NCBI GenBank assembly: GCA_029339505.1
Contig: JAQISU010001239.1
Location: 3,777,501-3,841,500, forward strand
Source of the DNA: Unio delphinus
Lineage: Eukaryota; Mollusca; Bivalvia; Unionida; Unionidae
Direction of reading: 5' to 3'
Length of the DNA: 64,000 bases
The position numbers and the translations under genes were made by a program. Under the pieces are notes generated by a model that searched no databases, was not told the origin of the DNA, and worked only from the letters and a program-made list of their open reading frames with translations. Of this stretch, positions 46,315-57,494 are shown in pieces. Numbering within the stretch: position 1 is the stretch's first letter; every line of letters begins with the position of its first letter.

Positions 46315-48589
46315 GGACACACTGATTGCAGTCCTATGGAATTTTCATAAATTCCAGACATGTCCAATGTGACTAACTTTTAAGCAACTATAAAATGCCC
46401 GAATCGGACATTGGGAGTTTCTGTGAAGCAGTAAGAAACATATATACACAGGTAATAACAACTAGTAACAAATATTGACTACAGTAAGAAACGTATATGC
46501 ACAAGTAACAACAACTGCTAATAGATACTGACTGATGCACCTTGTTTTAGGTCCGAAAAGGTCTGAAGGCATTTGCAGGATTCGGTACCAAGGAACTATA
46601 CTTCTGCCTCAACCAAGTTTGGGAATAGACTATTTGGTTTAATGGATCAAGATTCCACACAAGTCATTTTCAAAATGGCAACAGAAAGGAAAAGTAAAAC
46701 AATTCCTAATAAAAATAAAACTGCTGAAATTGTTGTCTCATGTTATGTCAACATGGCTATGTACATCTCATGCAATATGATGCTGCCATCTGCATTGCTG
46801 ACTATAAAATATAGAACAAATGTCATTAGTTGTGTATCATTTAAAAACTTTATTAAACAAAGGTCAAAATTTGGAAAAATGTAAACTTTCCAAGGTAGGA
46901 TGATTTTTTTTTATTTGGAGATGTAATGTTATGTTGGGTTAACTAGAATTGCTCCACACAACGGTATGTCCAACAAGAGTCAAAACGTTTTCTTCAGTTC
47001 AGTAATGGTAAAGATTATGCCGACTTTGATATGATCATGTTTATGTCAATATGTTGCTTTTTTTTTTTGTTGTTGCATGACGGAAGTGAACGGTGATGTC
47101 ATAAGCTATGTGAATATTCAGAATTTTGACATTATGATTACCATTCAAATCTGAATTTCAGCTGATTTAGCAAGTATGAAGTTGCTCTTGTAAACTAATT
47201 CAACATTGCTTAGTTTTCATTTCATCTTTTTTCTTTTACAAAATGCTGCCAAACTTGCCCAGAAATGAACATTCAAATTATTTAGCTGTGTATCTCTCTA
47301 GAAGTGCTCAGAACTGGGGAGTGAGAAGAAAAACAAGCTTTGGTATCCAAATTGGGGATAAAATTAAAAACTGATCAGTTCTCTGAAGCACAAATGAATG
47401 TAAATGGAGACATTGTCTATTAAAATCTTAACAATGAAAGTATTCCGATTCAAATATTCAGTTCTCTTTTATTTCAACACTAAAGCTGGGAGGGGGGATA
47501 GAGGGAGGGGGCTATCACTGGAAAAGTCAATTCATTCATGCAGTCATATTGTATTATCATGTAGTTAATGCACTTGTCATATTTAATACTTTGAATTTAA
47601 AATATGTTTAAATATAGGTGCTCCATGAAGCAGAATTCAGTCTATACACTGAAGGCTGTCTAAAAGGTACCTACTAATTAATGCAACACCCATCAATGCT
47701 TTGCTTTTATGTTTATTCATATATTACCTATATTAATAGAAACAATAGGGAGATAATTATGTAGTCCCTTCATGAAGTCGGCTTTTATGAATACAATGCT
47801 TACTTTACTGCTAGAAATGACAAAACATAATGACATCAATGATTTGATCACTTTTACCGATGGGTTGATACCACAATGAACTCCTGAAAAGACTGGATAC
47901 AAAATGGCATGGTTGAAAACTATATTAATAATCCAGGCGAGTGAAATATAATTCTCTTCGTGAACTGTACATTAACAACCTAGGCATATTTTTGTGTGTG
48001 CATACATTTCCGATTCTCTCATTTACTGATGGTAAACAAAATAGTCTAAATTCAACTAAATTAGAAATATTTATAAGTAGCATTACAGACATGGGTGGTA
48101 AACATCTTCATCTTCAAACTCCAAATACAATCATTTTGGCACCTTCTTGCAAGATTATAAATAGGCTGTTACATGAAGTTTGGAAAAAGAAATGCCAATT
48201 TTCAGAACACTATTGATGATTTCCTGACTGACTAAACTGACCATTTCAACTTGCTCTTATAGAATAATGAATCACCATTTCCATGTTAATCCCTGCATAG
48301 GAAAAAAATCAAAATGAAACTGTATTCACCAGTATTAATGAATTAAGTATTAATTTTCTATTCATATACATGTTAGAAGTGAATGTACTGGCTGAAAAAA
48401 AGCACACTCGTTGCAAGTCATTTTCTTTCAGACTATTTTGTCATGAAGGTCATCTATACCTTAGTTCCTTATCATTAGTACAAGAAAGTAAACTGACTGG
48501 ACTGTACTATTCTTTTCTATTCGCAGATTAAAATAAAATAAAAAAGAAGAAATAAAAAGAATCCTTTGAAGGGACTGACATTTTACTGT

Positions 48590-49440
48590 TCAAAATGGAT
48601 CTCCAGGAATCCAAGATAAGACAGTTTTCTTTTCAAATGGTGTCTATTGAAACCCATATCCGATATTCTCTGGCAACAAGATTTTCAAAATAGCCATGAT
48701 GGCAGCCAAACTGCATGCAAGATCAGCATCAATTTCATTTGAAGTCTTCTGGTAAAAATTCTATAACAGTATGACCATCATTTCAGAAAGATTAGTAGCA
48801 AGATTTTCAAGATGGCCTTCAAGGCAGACATATTGGATGCAAGATTGGCATCATTTTTTATTTATATTTAAGACAAACTATTACAAATATTTTGGTGAAA
48901 ATCATGTTGCTTGAGTAGCAATAGCAATAGCCTCAAGATGGGCACCATAGCGACTCTTCTGGACACCTGATTGGCAACACCTTCATTTAATCCAAGCCAA
49001 CATATAAAGCCCAATGTTCCTATGACTTTCCATTTAGGAGTAGCAATGTTCAGGATGACTGCCAAAGCAGCCATACTGGATGTCAGATCAGCAAAATATT
49101 CAGCTGGGGCCAAGTAGACATTACAAGTCTTTTTGTGAAAACCCAAAGTAAACATGACCATATCCCACAAATTTGTGGCAATAACAAGATCTTTAAGGCC
49201 AAAATGGTACAATTTTCAGCTAGGAATCCCATTTCAATATGACCATCCATTTAAAAGAAGTACCATTCTTACAAATTTCAAGACAGTTTCAATGGCAGCT
49301 ATACCAGCTGACCATCCATTGAGGAGTAGCAGCAACCACAAGATATGCAAGATGGCCACTGTGGCAGTCACACTGAATATTTAAATGATACCATTTGCAT
49401 TTAGGACGAACTTTAGGATGTATGAATGTGGGTAGGAGTA
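48590..49440. repeat. R1 degenerate repeat, six or more units
   Basis: AAGATGGC-like blocks recur at about 48687, 48808, 48935, 49050, 49280 and 49345, most of them 115-130 bp apart. Each is followed by a (G/C)CATA(T/C)TGGATG block, a GATCAGCA-type block and a CATTTAG(G)A(C/G) block. It reads as an old tandem array of about 125 bp. GGAGTAGTGGTAACAAAC closes it, as it closes the copy at 7740-8010. Confidence 0.7.
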
Positions 49441-51749
49441 GTGGTAACAAACTTCTGTTAATTGATGGAAAATGTCCAACTGAGACTCATCATACACTCG
49501 TTTATAGCCAGCTGAACTAAAAACCTAAACTTTGTACTGCAGTTATGATGCATATTAATGAGATGGTATGGGTACACTTCAAGGTTTATCAAGTGCTACC
49601 TTTAACATCATCAACCTTGTGACCCATACATCACTGCAAATAATGAATTCCTGCCTTTTTCCTCTTGCACATCAAATAAAATCTTCACATTATACACTAA
49701 AGCCACTGTTGAAAATATCTCAGAAAATGCAACAGAAATTGAGTGTTATGCAATTATCATAGTAATTCTGTTTTCACCCAGCGGCATTTTACCATCAAAT
49801 TTCGTGTTGGGGCAGTGGTATTGTATTATACATGATCTAAGTGAGGAGTACATTGTTTTGGCCTTTTAGGCTTAGTGCTTGTGGTAGTGGTAATTTCCTT
49901 CCAAATGGATTTAGGTCACAGTGAGTATGGCTGAAAAGTGCACATGTAAAGAAAGGCCAGGTGCTTGCTGAAATTCAAATTTAGGCTCATAAGTATTGTT
50001 CAATATAATAAACACATTTTCGAGATTTCAATGATTAAAGGAAAATATCAACCCATATCCTGAAATTTCAAACTTTGTTTCGACTATGAAAACAAAAATA
50101 CTGCACATAAACCTAAACTAGAAATAAAAACAAGAGGTCAAAGTGGACCAAAAATCTTTAAACCATATAACTAATAATATTTCCATCAATTTTTTGGTCA
50201 ATAATAAGCATTAATTTGTTCGATATATAAAGTCTTTTATGCCTGGTTTCCTTGTGATTTAAATTTTTTTAAAAATAAAGATCTTCTAAAGATCTGATAT
50301 TTAGAATAACAACAACTATGTCAGATGGCTGACTGGTTTCATTTGAATAAACCTGAAAACCATTCATGCTTCGATTCTATCAGAAATTTGCTCATAAAAT
50401 GGTTTTTCATATGCCATGTACATTTTTTTTAATCTAATCTTAGTAACTGTAGCTATATTTAATGGCAAATCATTTGTAAAAAAAAATTTCAAACCATTTT
50501 ATGCTACTATGCTTTCTGTTAAAATATGGTGAAATTATGTAGAGTTTATTTATGGCGGAATCTTTCAATGTTATCCTGATTTAAGTTAAGACCACAAAAT
50601 TTACTTTCAAACTGACATCATCTAAATGCAATTTAAAGCCATTGAGCAGTTTGTGAGATGTAAATTAAAGGTCACTCTGTTTTTGACAATGGTGACCCTA
50701 TTTGACGACAGCGGCATCATCTGTATTGAATGTTCTTCAAGACAGCATGCTTTCTTTACAAATTATTCAAATTCTTTTATCACTTTTTAAAAATTAGCCA
50801 CTGAAAGATTTTTCATTTTTTTAATAATGGCAGCTAACTATAAAATGGCAATGTAACATAATTTGTACAAAACAGACCTACATGCCATCATGCTGTTTGC
50901 AAAGTTTATGTAAAGCTGGTTCAGTGGCTTTTGAAAAAAAACAACTGAAAACACCAATTGCTGACAGAAGCGAGATCAACACTACTCAACTTACTATACC
51001 ATATGCTCGCTAAGCTTTGAGACAACATGAATAGAACTCGTACAACTTGCTCTCAAAATATGTGGAAAGCAAATTTTCGTGTTAATGCACCGTTTATATT
51101 CTGAAGCCTAGAAATAACAAGAACAACAATTAAGTATTAAAATAGTTAACATTTGGGGTGATTTAAATCTTTTATGAGCCAGCCATTAAATTTATGTTAG
51201 CAATGTTAATCAAGTGCAGGGAGTGGCTATAAAAGTGTATACATGTCAGTTAAATGGCTAAGCTCAACGTACAGAAGCACAACTAGTACTAGATATGGCT
51301 GTAGTATACTACAATGAAGATATGATCAAGAATGAAATAAAGAATATAGTGAACACAACATGTATTAGGGATGCCAATGAATTTACAACTCCTCCCCACT
51401 ACATCTAAAGTAACAACAGGCCTTTCCTCAGACCTACATGAAGAGAGAGAGAGATCACGCTTAAGTGTGCGTCTTACATGCATGTGAGCTCTTCACTTAT
51501 ATGACAGACATTCAAGTCCATCATTTGAAATGAATGCGAGTCTAGCTTTTGCAGCTTTAATATCATTATTATGGATTAGGAAAGAGTCAAATGATTTCAA
51601 GGATCATAGGTCAGTGTTGTTTTTTAAATTCAGGGCTGGAAACATTTCCAACCATAATATTCATGAAAACTGGAATCCAGCTTAAAGTGGTGAATCTGAA
51701 ATTATCTTAACAATACTAGTAAATGGAAAGTTCTTAATCTTGCCATTAG

Positions 51750-51870
51750 AGGGCTGGTGTACTACTCGTGTATTATTCATATTCAATCTCAGTGTTAACT
51801 TAAATCTGATGGTGCATAATGTACCAGCAAGTCAGAGTCTACACTTTACTTCAGAAGTGTTATTTTAATC
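51750..51870. mobile_element. Worn MITE copy
   Basis: GTTAACTTAAATCTGATGG then TGCATAATGTACCAGCAAGT then CAGAGTCTACACTTTACTTC is a single hairpin with decayed arms. Confidence 0.45.
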
Positions 51871-52370
51871 TAATTTTGAGCAAAAACTCTTCAATATCAA
51901 TCTAATCTATTGCTTTTAAGATTCAAATATAATACTGCACAGTTACTTCTGCATTTTTTTAAATACAAAAATGAAACAAATACTTTCTAAACCAGGACAT
52001 TTGAGAGGGACTTTTCTCCCATGATAAGACATGTGGACCAGCCTTATAAATTTGTCAAAAAGTACAGAGTGGGCTTTTTCAAGACAAACATATCATACAA
52101 AAATATTTCCCAATTTTTGCAAATTGAAAGTGTCAGTTTATCATTACATAAATACAGTTATTAAAGCACTGTTATTTCAAGAAAACTACAGTATTAAAAA
52201 GTGGCCAATTAGTACATGATCAATTCCAGTAAGCATTACTGCTGAATAAGGTGTCTTTTGAAAAAATAAAATCTTGTTTATTGATCTTCACATTACAACA
52301 GAGTATTATTCACCGAGATTACGGATGCCTTAGTTTCACATCCCGACTCCTGCAATGTTTCCAATCAAAA

Positions 52371-52463
52371 ATATCTTTACAATACTGTGAGAAGATTTTC
52401 AATATCTTTACAATACTGTGATGAGATTTTCAATATCTTTACAATACTGTGAAGAGATTTTCA
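52371..52463. repeat. 31-bp tandem repeat, 3 copies
   Basis: ATATCTTTACAATACTGTGA then (G/T)(A/G)AGATTTTCA, three units exactly 31 bp apart. Confidence 0.9.
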
Positions 52464-52716
52464 ATATAAATTCACTACTATTGTATTAAATAGAATTGCT
52501 CAATTAATTTGAAATATAGCTGTATGAAATCTGGAATTCAAACCTAACTGAATGAATAGGCAAAGCAATGAACATAGTGTGGGGACAGTAGCATCTCCTT
52601 AAAACCTGGCAGTGTTTTCCTAAACTTGCCGATTGTCCCTTACAATAAAGCCAATTCCCAGTTATCTTACTTTTCCCAGACAACTCAGCCTTAGTAAATC
52701 ACAAAAAGTAGAGTCT

Positions 52717-52784
52717 GGGGATGGGGTGGAGTGGTGGGGTGGGGTGGAGGGGTGGGGTGGGTAGGTTGGTGGAGGGTGGGGTTG
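52717..52784. promoter_or_regulatory. G-rich tract (C-rich in SSBP pre-mRNA) beside exon B
   Basis: The plus strand has at least six runs of four G in 68 bases (GGGGTGGGGTGGAGGGGTGG within it), compatible with a G-quadruplex on that strand. The SSBP transcript comes from the other strand, so the pre-mRNA has a CCCCACC-rich stretch starting about 212 nt downstream of the exon B donor. Such tracts can bind poly(C)-binding proteins and influence splicing. A role here is inference; it may also be just a decayed microsatellite. Confidence 0.4.
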
Positions 52785-52996
52785 AGACCATACTTCAATC
52801 AAGGAGTTCAAAGTGCTCTTCATTCTCCCCAAACTAGTCCACCACATTCTTGGCAACCCCAAATTGTACACAAATAAACAAAAGAGAACATCTAAGAAAG
52901 AAAATGAAATAAACTAGAACAAAGATCTACAAAATGTCTAATTATAGCAGCAGCTAGGTCACACACAGAAGGTGACTACAGGTCACCTTTACTCAC

Positions 52997-53053
52997 TTGA
53001 TTCTGTCCCATCATGGGAGGCCCTCCATGGGGAGATGGCTGGGAGCCTGGAGG
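52997..53053 (-). CDS. SSBP3: SSBP orthologue, exon B (probable cassette exon)
   Basis: This 57-bp exon (19 codons, phase 0/0) encodes PPGSQPSPHGGPPMMGQNQ. It matches the start and end of the segment that I recall as optional in human SSBP3 isoforms (PPGSQPSPH....MMGPHSQ). The donor is a good GTGAGT (complement of 52991-52996). The acceptor is poor: the 40 bases before its final TAG are A/T mixed with almost no polypyrimidine tract. Because the exon is a multiple of three with both boundaries in phase 0, exon A can join exon C directly without a frameshift. The weak acceptor, symmetric phase and known isoform at this position all suggest regulated inclusion, which is inference until transcripts are examined. 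Exon A lies 1.1 kb upstream; the next exon is 25.6 kb downstream. Confidence 0.9.
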
Positions 53054-54148
53054 CTATTTAAGGGAATTTGATAATGTATAATATTTATAAACATGTTTCA
53101 CCAATGAGCCACATTTAACAAGACTCTTTATATGAATAACAAGGGATGTATATATAATCACCAGTGAGCCAAGTTTCTTATAAGAACATTTACTTGAATG
53201 AGTAGGATGTTTAAATGTAGTATATTTTATTGTTTACCATTTACTTGTGAACTTCTTCAGTTGATCAAATAATAGTAAATTAAAAGTGCATATGTTCTTT
53301 TTTCATGAAACCAGGAAGTTGCACATCTACACCTTGAAAGTCAGGATATTCAAGTATGATCAATGGGAGACAACTGCTAAAATGGACATCACTTTACAGC
53401 AAGAGTTATTTACCTTTGAATAGGCAACAGTACCAGAACATTTCTCCGAGGTGTTGCAATGTCAGTGTTAAGTTCATCACAAAATTTCATCAAAATCAAG
53501 TCTCTACTTTTATTTAGTTTATAAGAAACTGACAAAATTAGCACTTTATTTAATGAGAATCAAACGAAACTGGAATGGACAAGAATCTAATCGGAGTTCA
53601 TATCAATCTGCACGTTTTTGTGTATTAAATATATATGAACCAAAATTAAGGCCAAATATTTCAAGACGTCTCCCATGTCAATCAATAAACATTTTCCCTA
53701 AGTTAACTATATTCTCATGACTATGGAAAATTTTTAATAAAAAAATCCTTTTCCCCAATTTTATGCACCCTTTACTTTAGTGGTAAGTAATATAATTATT
53801 ACTTTCAAAAAGACTAAAAAGCACAAAAAATTTGCAAATAATGATGTATTTATCTGCTGAAAAGAAGTCACTAGGAAATATTAAACTATTTGAATAAAAG
53901 GTTAAACTACATGATTTTTATTGAGATCAGATTCCCAAAAAACAGATAACAGTTTTTACAATATCTAAGAAAATTTCCAAACATTTTATTGTATTGCCTC
54001 GCAAAATTTCATGAAGTGGGCTCAATCGCAATCACGCATTATCCAGCATAGCCCCTATATTTTTTTTTACACGAGTGTAAGCATTTCTCAGAACAAACTG
54101 ATATGACTAGGTTGTGTCCCAGATTTTATTTCCATCATTTATACTTAC

Positions 54149-54235
54149 AGGGAAAAAACCTGGGGGCATCCCTGGCCCCCCAGGCATGCCATCTTGTGGG
54201 GGCATCTGGCCCAAAGGACTGGGTGCTGTAGGATT
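54149..54235 (-). CDS. SSBP3: SSBP2/3/4 (Ssdp) orthologue, internal exon A
   Basis: This 87-bp exon (29 codons, phase 0 at both ends) reads NPTAPSPLGQMPPQDGMPG followed by GPGMPPGFFP. From memory it aligns with the vertebrate SSBP stretch APSPVLGNMPPNDGMPGG..PPGFFQ, just after the N-terminal LUFS/LisH region. The acceptor is strong: a pyrimidine-rich tract ending TTCTCTTGCAG. The donor is the consensus GTAAGT (complement of 54143-54148). SSBP proteins bind LDB1/CLIM and stabilise LIM-homeodomain and Wnt-enhanceosome complexes in the nucleus; this Pro/Gly/Met-rich part is the low-complexity activation region. The exon is far more GC-rich than the surrounding intron. An open frame at 54135-54377 overlaps it in a different frame and is not the gene. 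Which SSBP paralogue name applies cannot be decided here; invertebrates usually have one. Confidence 0.93.
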
Positions 54236-54888
54236 CTGCAAGAGAACAGAAACTCAGAATAAAATATGGAATGAAATTATATGCTGCTAAAACTAGAAAA
54301 ATGCATAAGGAATGTTGATCATCGAATGCAGCATTGTAAGTATCCAGCAATTTTGTCAACTGTTCCCCAATGCTCAACTGTGTAACACCTGCATGTACTT
54401 ATCAGAGAAAAAATTATTTTTTTTGTGGGTGTTCATTTGCATCTACAATGATACTAACAATTGCTGAAGTTTCTAGAGACAGTAAAAACTTTTAACAACA
54501 ATTTATATGTTTTAAAATAACATATTTAGTAATTAAAACATTTAAGGATGCTGTAAATCTGTGAGGTTATTTAGGTAGAGACTTTGAAGGCAATGAGTGT
54601 AACGTATCTGCAATGTTGAAGACACACCTTTACCAACAAAAAAGCAATTTATTGGTTGAAAATAATAACAAAAGGGAATGCATTTATGCAGCCACACAAT
54701 TTGTCATTTAATCAATTAAATATTATTTTGAAAAGAAACTTTAATAATAAATGTTGATAGATAAGAAGTTGATGCTAAAATCAAATGACAGCAAGATCTG
54801 TTCTGGGAATATTAAAGACTTCTGTTCCTTCAGATGAACTAGAATTTCCAACATGTTAATTGCTTTCTGGTTTACTAGAGTACTTGAG

Positions 54889-55120
54889 CCTTAATGTCCA
54901 AACTGCTAAAGCAGGCCTTAAGTGTCAAAACTGCTCAAATTAGGCATAGTGTCCAAACTGCTCAGATAGGCTTTAAGTGTCTAAACTGCTCAAATAAGGC
55001 CTTAAGTGTCCAAACTGCTCAAATTAGGCAGTGTCCAAACTGCTCAGATAGGCCTTTAGTGTCCAAACTGCTCAAATAAGGCCTTAAGTGTCCAAACTGC
55101 TCAAATTAGAAATTAGGCCT
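54889..55120. repeat. 29-bp minisatellite, about 8 copies
   Basis: TTAAGTGTCCAAACTGCTCA then AATAAGGCC, with shorter variants lacking TTAA or CTT. The open frame across it (SVQTAQI-type peptide) is compositional. Confidence 0.88.
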
Positions 55121-57169
55121 TAAACTCAAACCAGCCCTAGTCTGCTACCCTTTTTAAGGATACTTTACTCAATTGGCCTCAGCACTAAATAATCTTTTAT
55201 GTGTTATTAAAGAATAAATATATAAATCTATTTCCAATTTGAACAGCACAATAGTTACCAATTTGCTTGAGCAATACACAACAGAAGTTCTGTTTATGTT
55301 GTTTGAAATTATATTACATGGGACAAAAAATACTGTTTTTCTCTCATCATCTCCGTCCCTTTCTCCAAACCACCCCCTCAAAAAATAAACCCTATGCCCA
55401 AACCTAGAATAAAATTTGGGGTGGGTAGGTGAAGTACGTGGTTCAGTATTCTTAGAATTGTGATTTTACCTACAAACATTCCCAGTCATGTTAACAGGAC
55501 CAATATCCAGGCAAGCCTGAGTTGGTTGCCTTAGTGTGTCCTTTACAAAAGGCACTCAACCCAATTCAAAAAGTAACTTGACACCATTCAAAAAGGCACT
55601 CAATATCATTTCCTCTGCATTATACAACCAATAAAAGTGACAAAAACCAACCAACAAACCAGCCAAAGATGTGCAGTTACTACTGACATCACACTACCTG
55701 TTCTAGTTAGCTACTTGTTTTTGTCTGTCTTGCTACATGTTTTTAAACATCTTTTACAATTAATTTCTATGCCAGAATTATCCATAAAAGTATGTTTATA
55801 GACCCCCAAATTACAATTTTGTGTGAATTGTGGAAAATTGCCAAACAACATTTTTATGTACACCGTTTTGTTAAAAAACATGTCTGAATATAAAAAAAAT
55901 AGAAAGTATTTTACAGCAGACAGAAATTTAGTGATGGGGCAACTGGAGTACAATGCCCTGCAATGGTTACAGAAAGATAGCCAGCTGTGAGGACGAATTG
56001 GTAAAATAAATAATCTCTGTTGATGAAAATATACTGAAGGCTTAATTTTCAAAGTAATACAATGTGTAGTTTGGAGTGAACATGTCTGATGACAGTATTT
56101 CAAAGAATTAGGAAAAAAAACACCCAAGCAAGATGAAGGGAAAGCATTTCACAGTTCCCAAGTTTCCTCAATGAAGAATGGAAGAATACAAAAATCTACA
56201 GTGATCAACAAGACTAATTGGAATTTTTTTAAGTGAATGTTACACAGACACCACCACCATCGATTTTACATGGAGCTGACTATGGATTCTCTAGTCAACC
56301 CCTTTCTGGTTAGAGATATGCTTTCTCAATTCTTTGAATTTTGTTCCCTTTCAATAACTAAGACAAGTTTTTGTAGGGTTTAAAATAAAAACACCAAACA
56401 GTTAAATGACTTTGAGAAAGGCTTTTTACCTTGATGGTTACCATTTATTACAGCTGTAACCTTATAAGATCTGACATGTCACAAATCTGTTTCAGGTTAT
56501 CAGCTGACAACAGCCATCAACATTTTGCCCAGTGTGAAATCAACAGTCAAGTCAGGCCACAAAGATGATCAAAACACCCATACTCTAAAGACAGTGAAGT
56601 CCACGATGAACTACGGTTAAAACCAAGAAAGCAATCATACACCATAAGAACTGAACCACAATTGAACCAATCTGAAATTGAGGCTTAAGTATGCAAGTTT
56701 AGTTGCTTTAATACATTGTCATGGGACAATCCAGAAGTACATGTAGTACTGTAATGACACGTTATGCGTAAAAGTACTCACTGTCACTGGACTCTAAAAT
56801 GGGTTTTCATTATATCACAGAATTCAATATAGTGAGGTTTACTCTTCTAAGTAAAGAACTTTTACTCTGGAATTTAAGAAAAAGCCTGAATTATGTAAAA
56901 GGTCTTCTTCCAGAATTATTTTTAACACGTGTGTGTGTGGCAAGAAAGAGAGAAGGGCATTTACCACTTTTTTCTTAGCATCACAGACTCGGTGTTGATG
57001 GGTTTTGTTCAACCAATGCAAATTAGCAATAATGATTTATCTTCACGCGAAGAAATCCACAAAGCACTGGCAATGTGAAACCCATTTTTTTAAACCTCAG
57101 TTTGACTAAAAGGTCAGTACTTATCAACCAAAATTGTAGAGGAGTCTTGTTATTTTTTTTTTAATTATT

Positions 57170-57494
57170 GTTTATTCATGGTTTAACACCATTTTTCAGC
57201 ACAATATTGGCTATACATGGCAGCCATTATTAATGGTGGAGGAAGAACACGGAAAACCCCCGGAAAGAACCACCGACCCACGAGAAGCTACTGGCAAGCT
57301 TTCTCACATAACTATATTAGCCGAATCTTAGACTCGAACCCATGCAGACAGGCAAGATGGCAGTGATCCGCAACAGACAGCACTTTAGACCACTCGGGGC
57401 CCCAGAGGAGTCTTGAACCCATGCAGACAGGCAAGATGGCAGTGATCCGCAACAGACAGCACTTTAGACCACTCGGGGCCCCAGAGGAGTCTTG
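57170..57494 (-). mobile_element. SINE-B copy with an 80-bp duplicated head
   Basis: On the plus strand GGTTTAACACCATTTTTCAG, CTATACATGGCAGCCATTAT and GGTGGAGGAAGAACACGG are the SINE-B body in reverse. The head complement (GATGGCAGTGATCCGCAACA to TTTAGACCACTCGGGGCCCC) is followed by AGAGGAGTCTTG, and the whole 80 bp from about 57335 to 57414 is repeated at 57415-57494 virtually without change. The duplication is therefore recent. Confidence 0.85.

Larger units (their letters stand above)
27384..52996 (-). other. SSBP giant intron between exons B and C (25.6 kb)
   Basis: The donor GTGAGT is at its high end and the acceptor CAG at its low end, with matching phase 0 on both sides. It holds the 28-bp satellite, several minisatellites, SINEs of three families, twin-hairpin MITEs, a TA-flanked TIR element at 42300-42763, the R1 block at 48590-49440 and a G-rich tract near the donor. 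The stretches 32750-36640, 45000-45820, 46060-48580 and 49450-51740 have no feature I can identify. Confidence 0.8.

Noticed and set aside
52662..52871. Pro-rich frame (HPPPTYPPHPSTPPHHSTP) on the minus strand near exon B
   Set aside because: The proline run is translation of the C-rich strand of the G/C tract; there are no matching splice sites or SSBP similarity.
54135..54377. Minus-strand frame overlapping SSBP exon A
   Set aside because: It uses a different frame from the conserved SSBP reading and runs through the acceptor into intron.
55480..55660. Possible SINE-C relic (AAAAGGCACTCAA repeated)
   Set aside because: Head and tail could not be aligned; similarity is limited to short phrases.
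55711..56127. Minus-strand frame of 138 codons
   Set aside because: No domain recognised; AT-rich, Phe/Lys/Cys-rich random-like composition within the intron.
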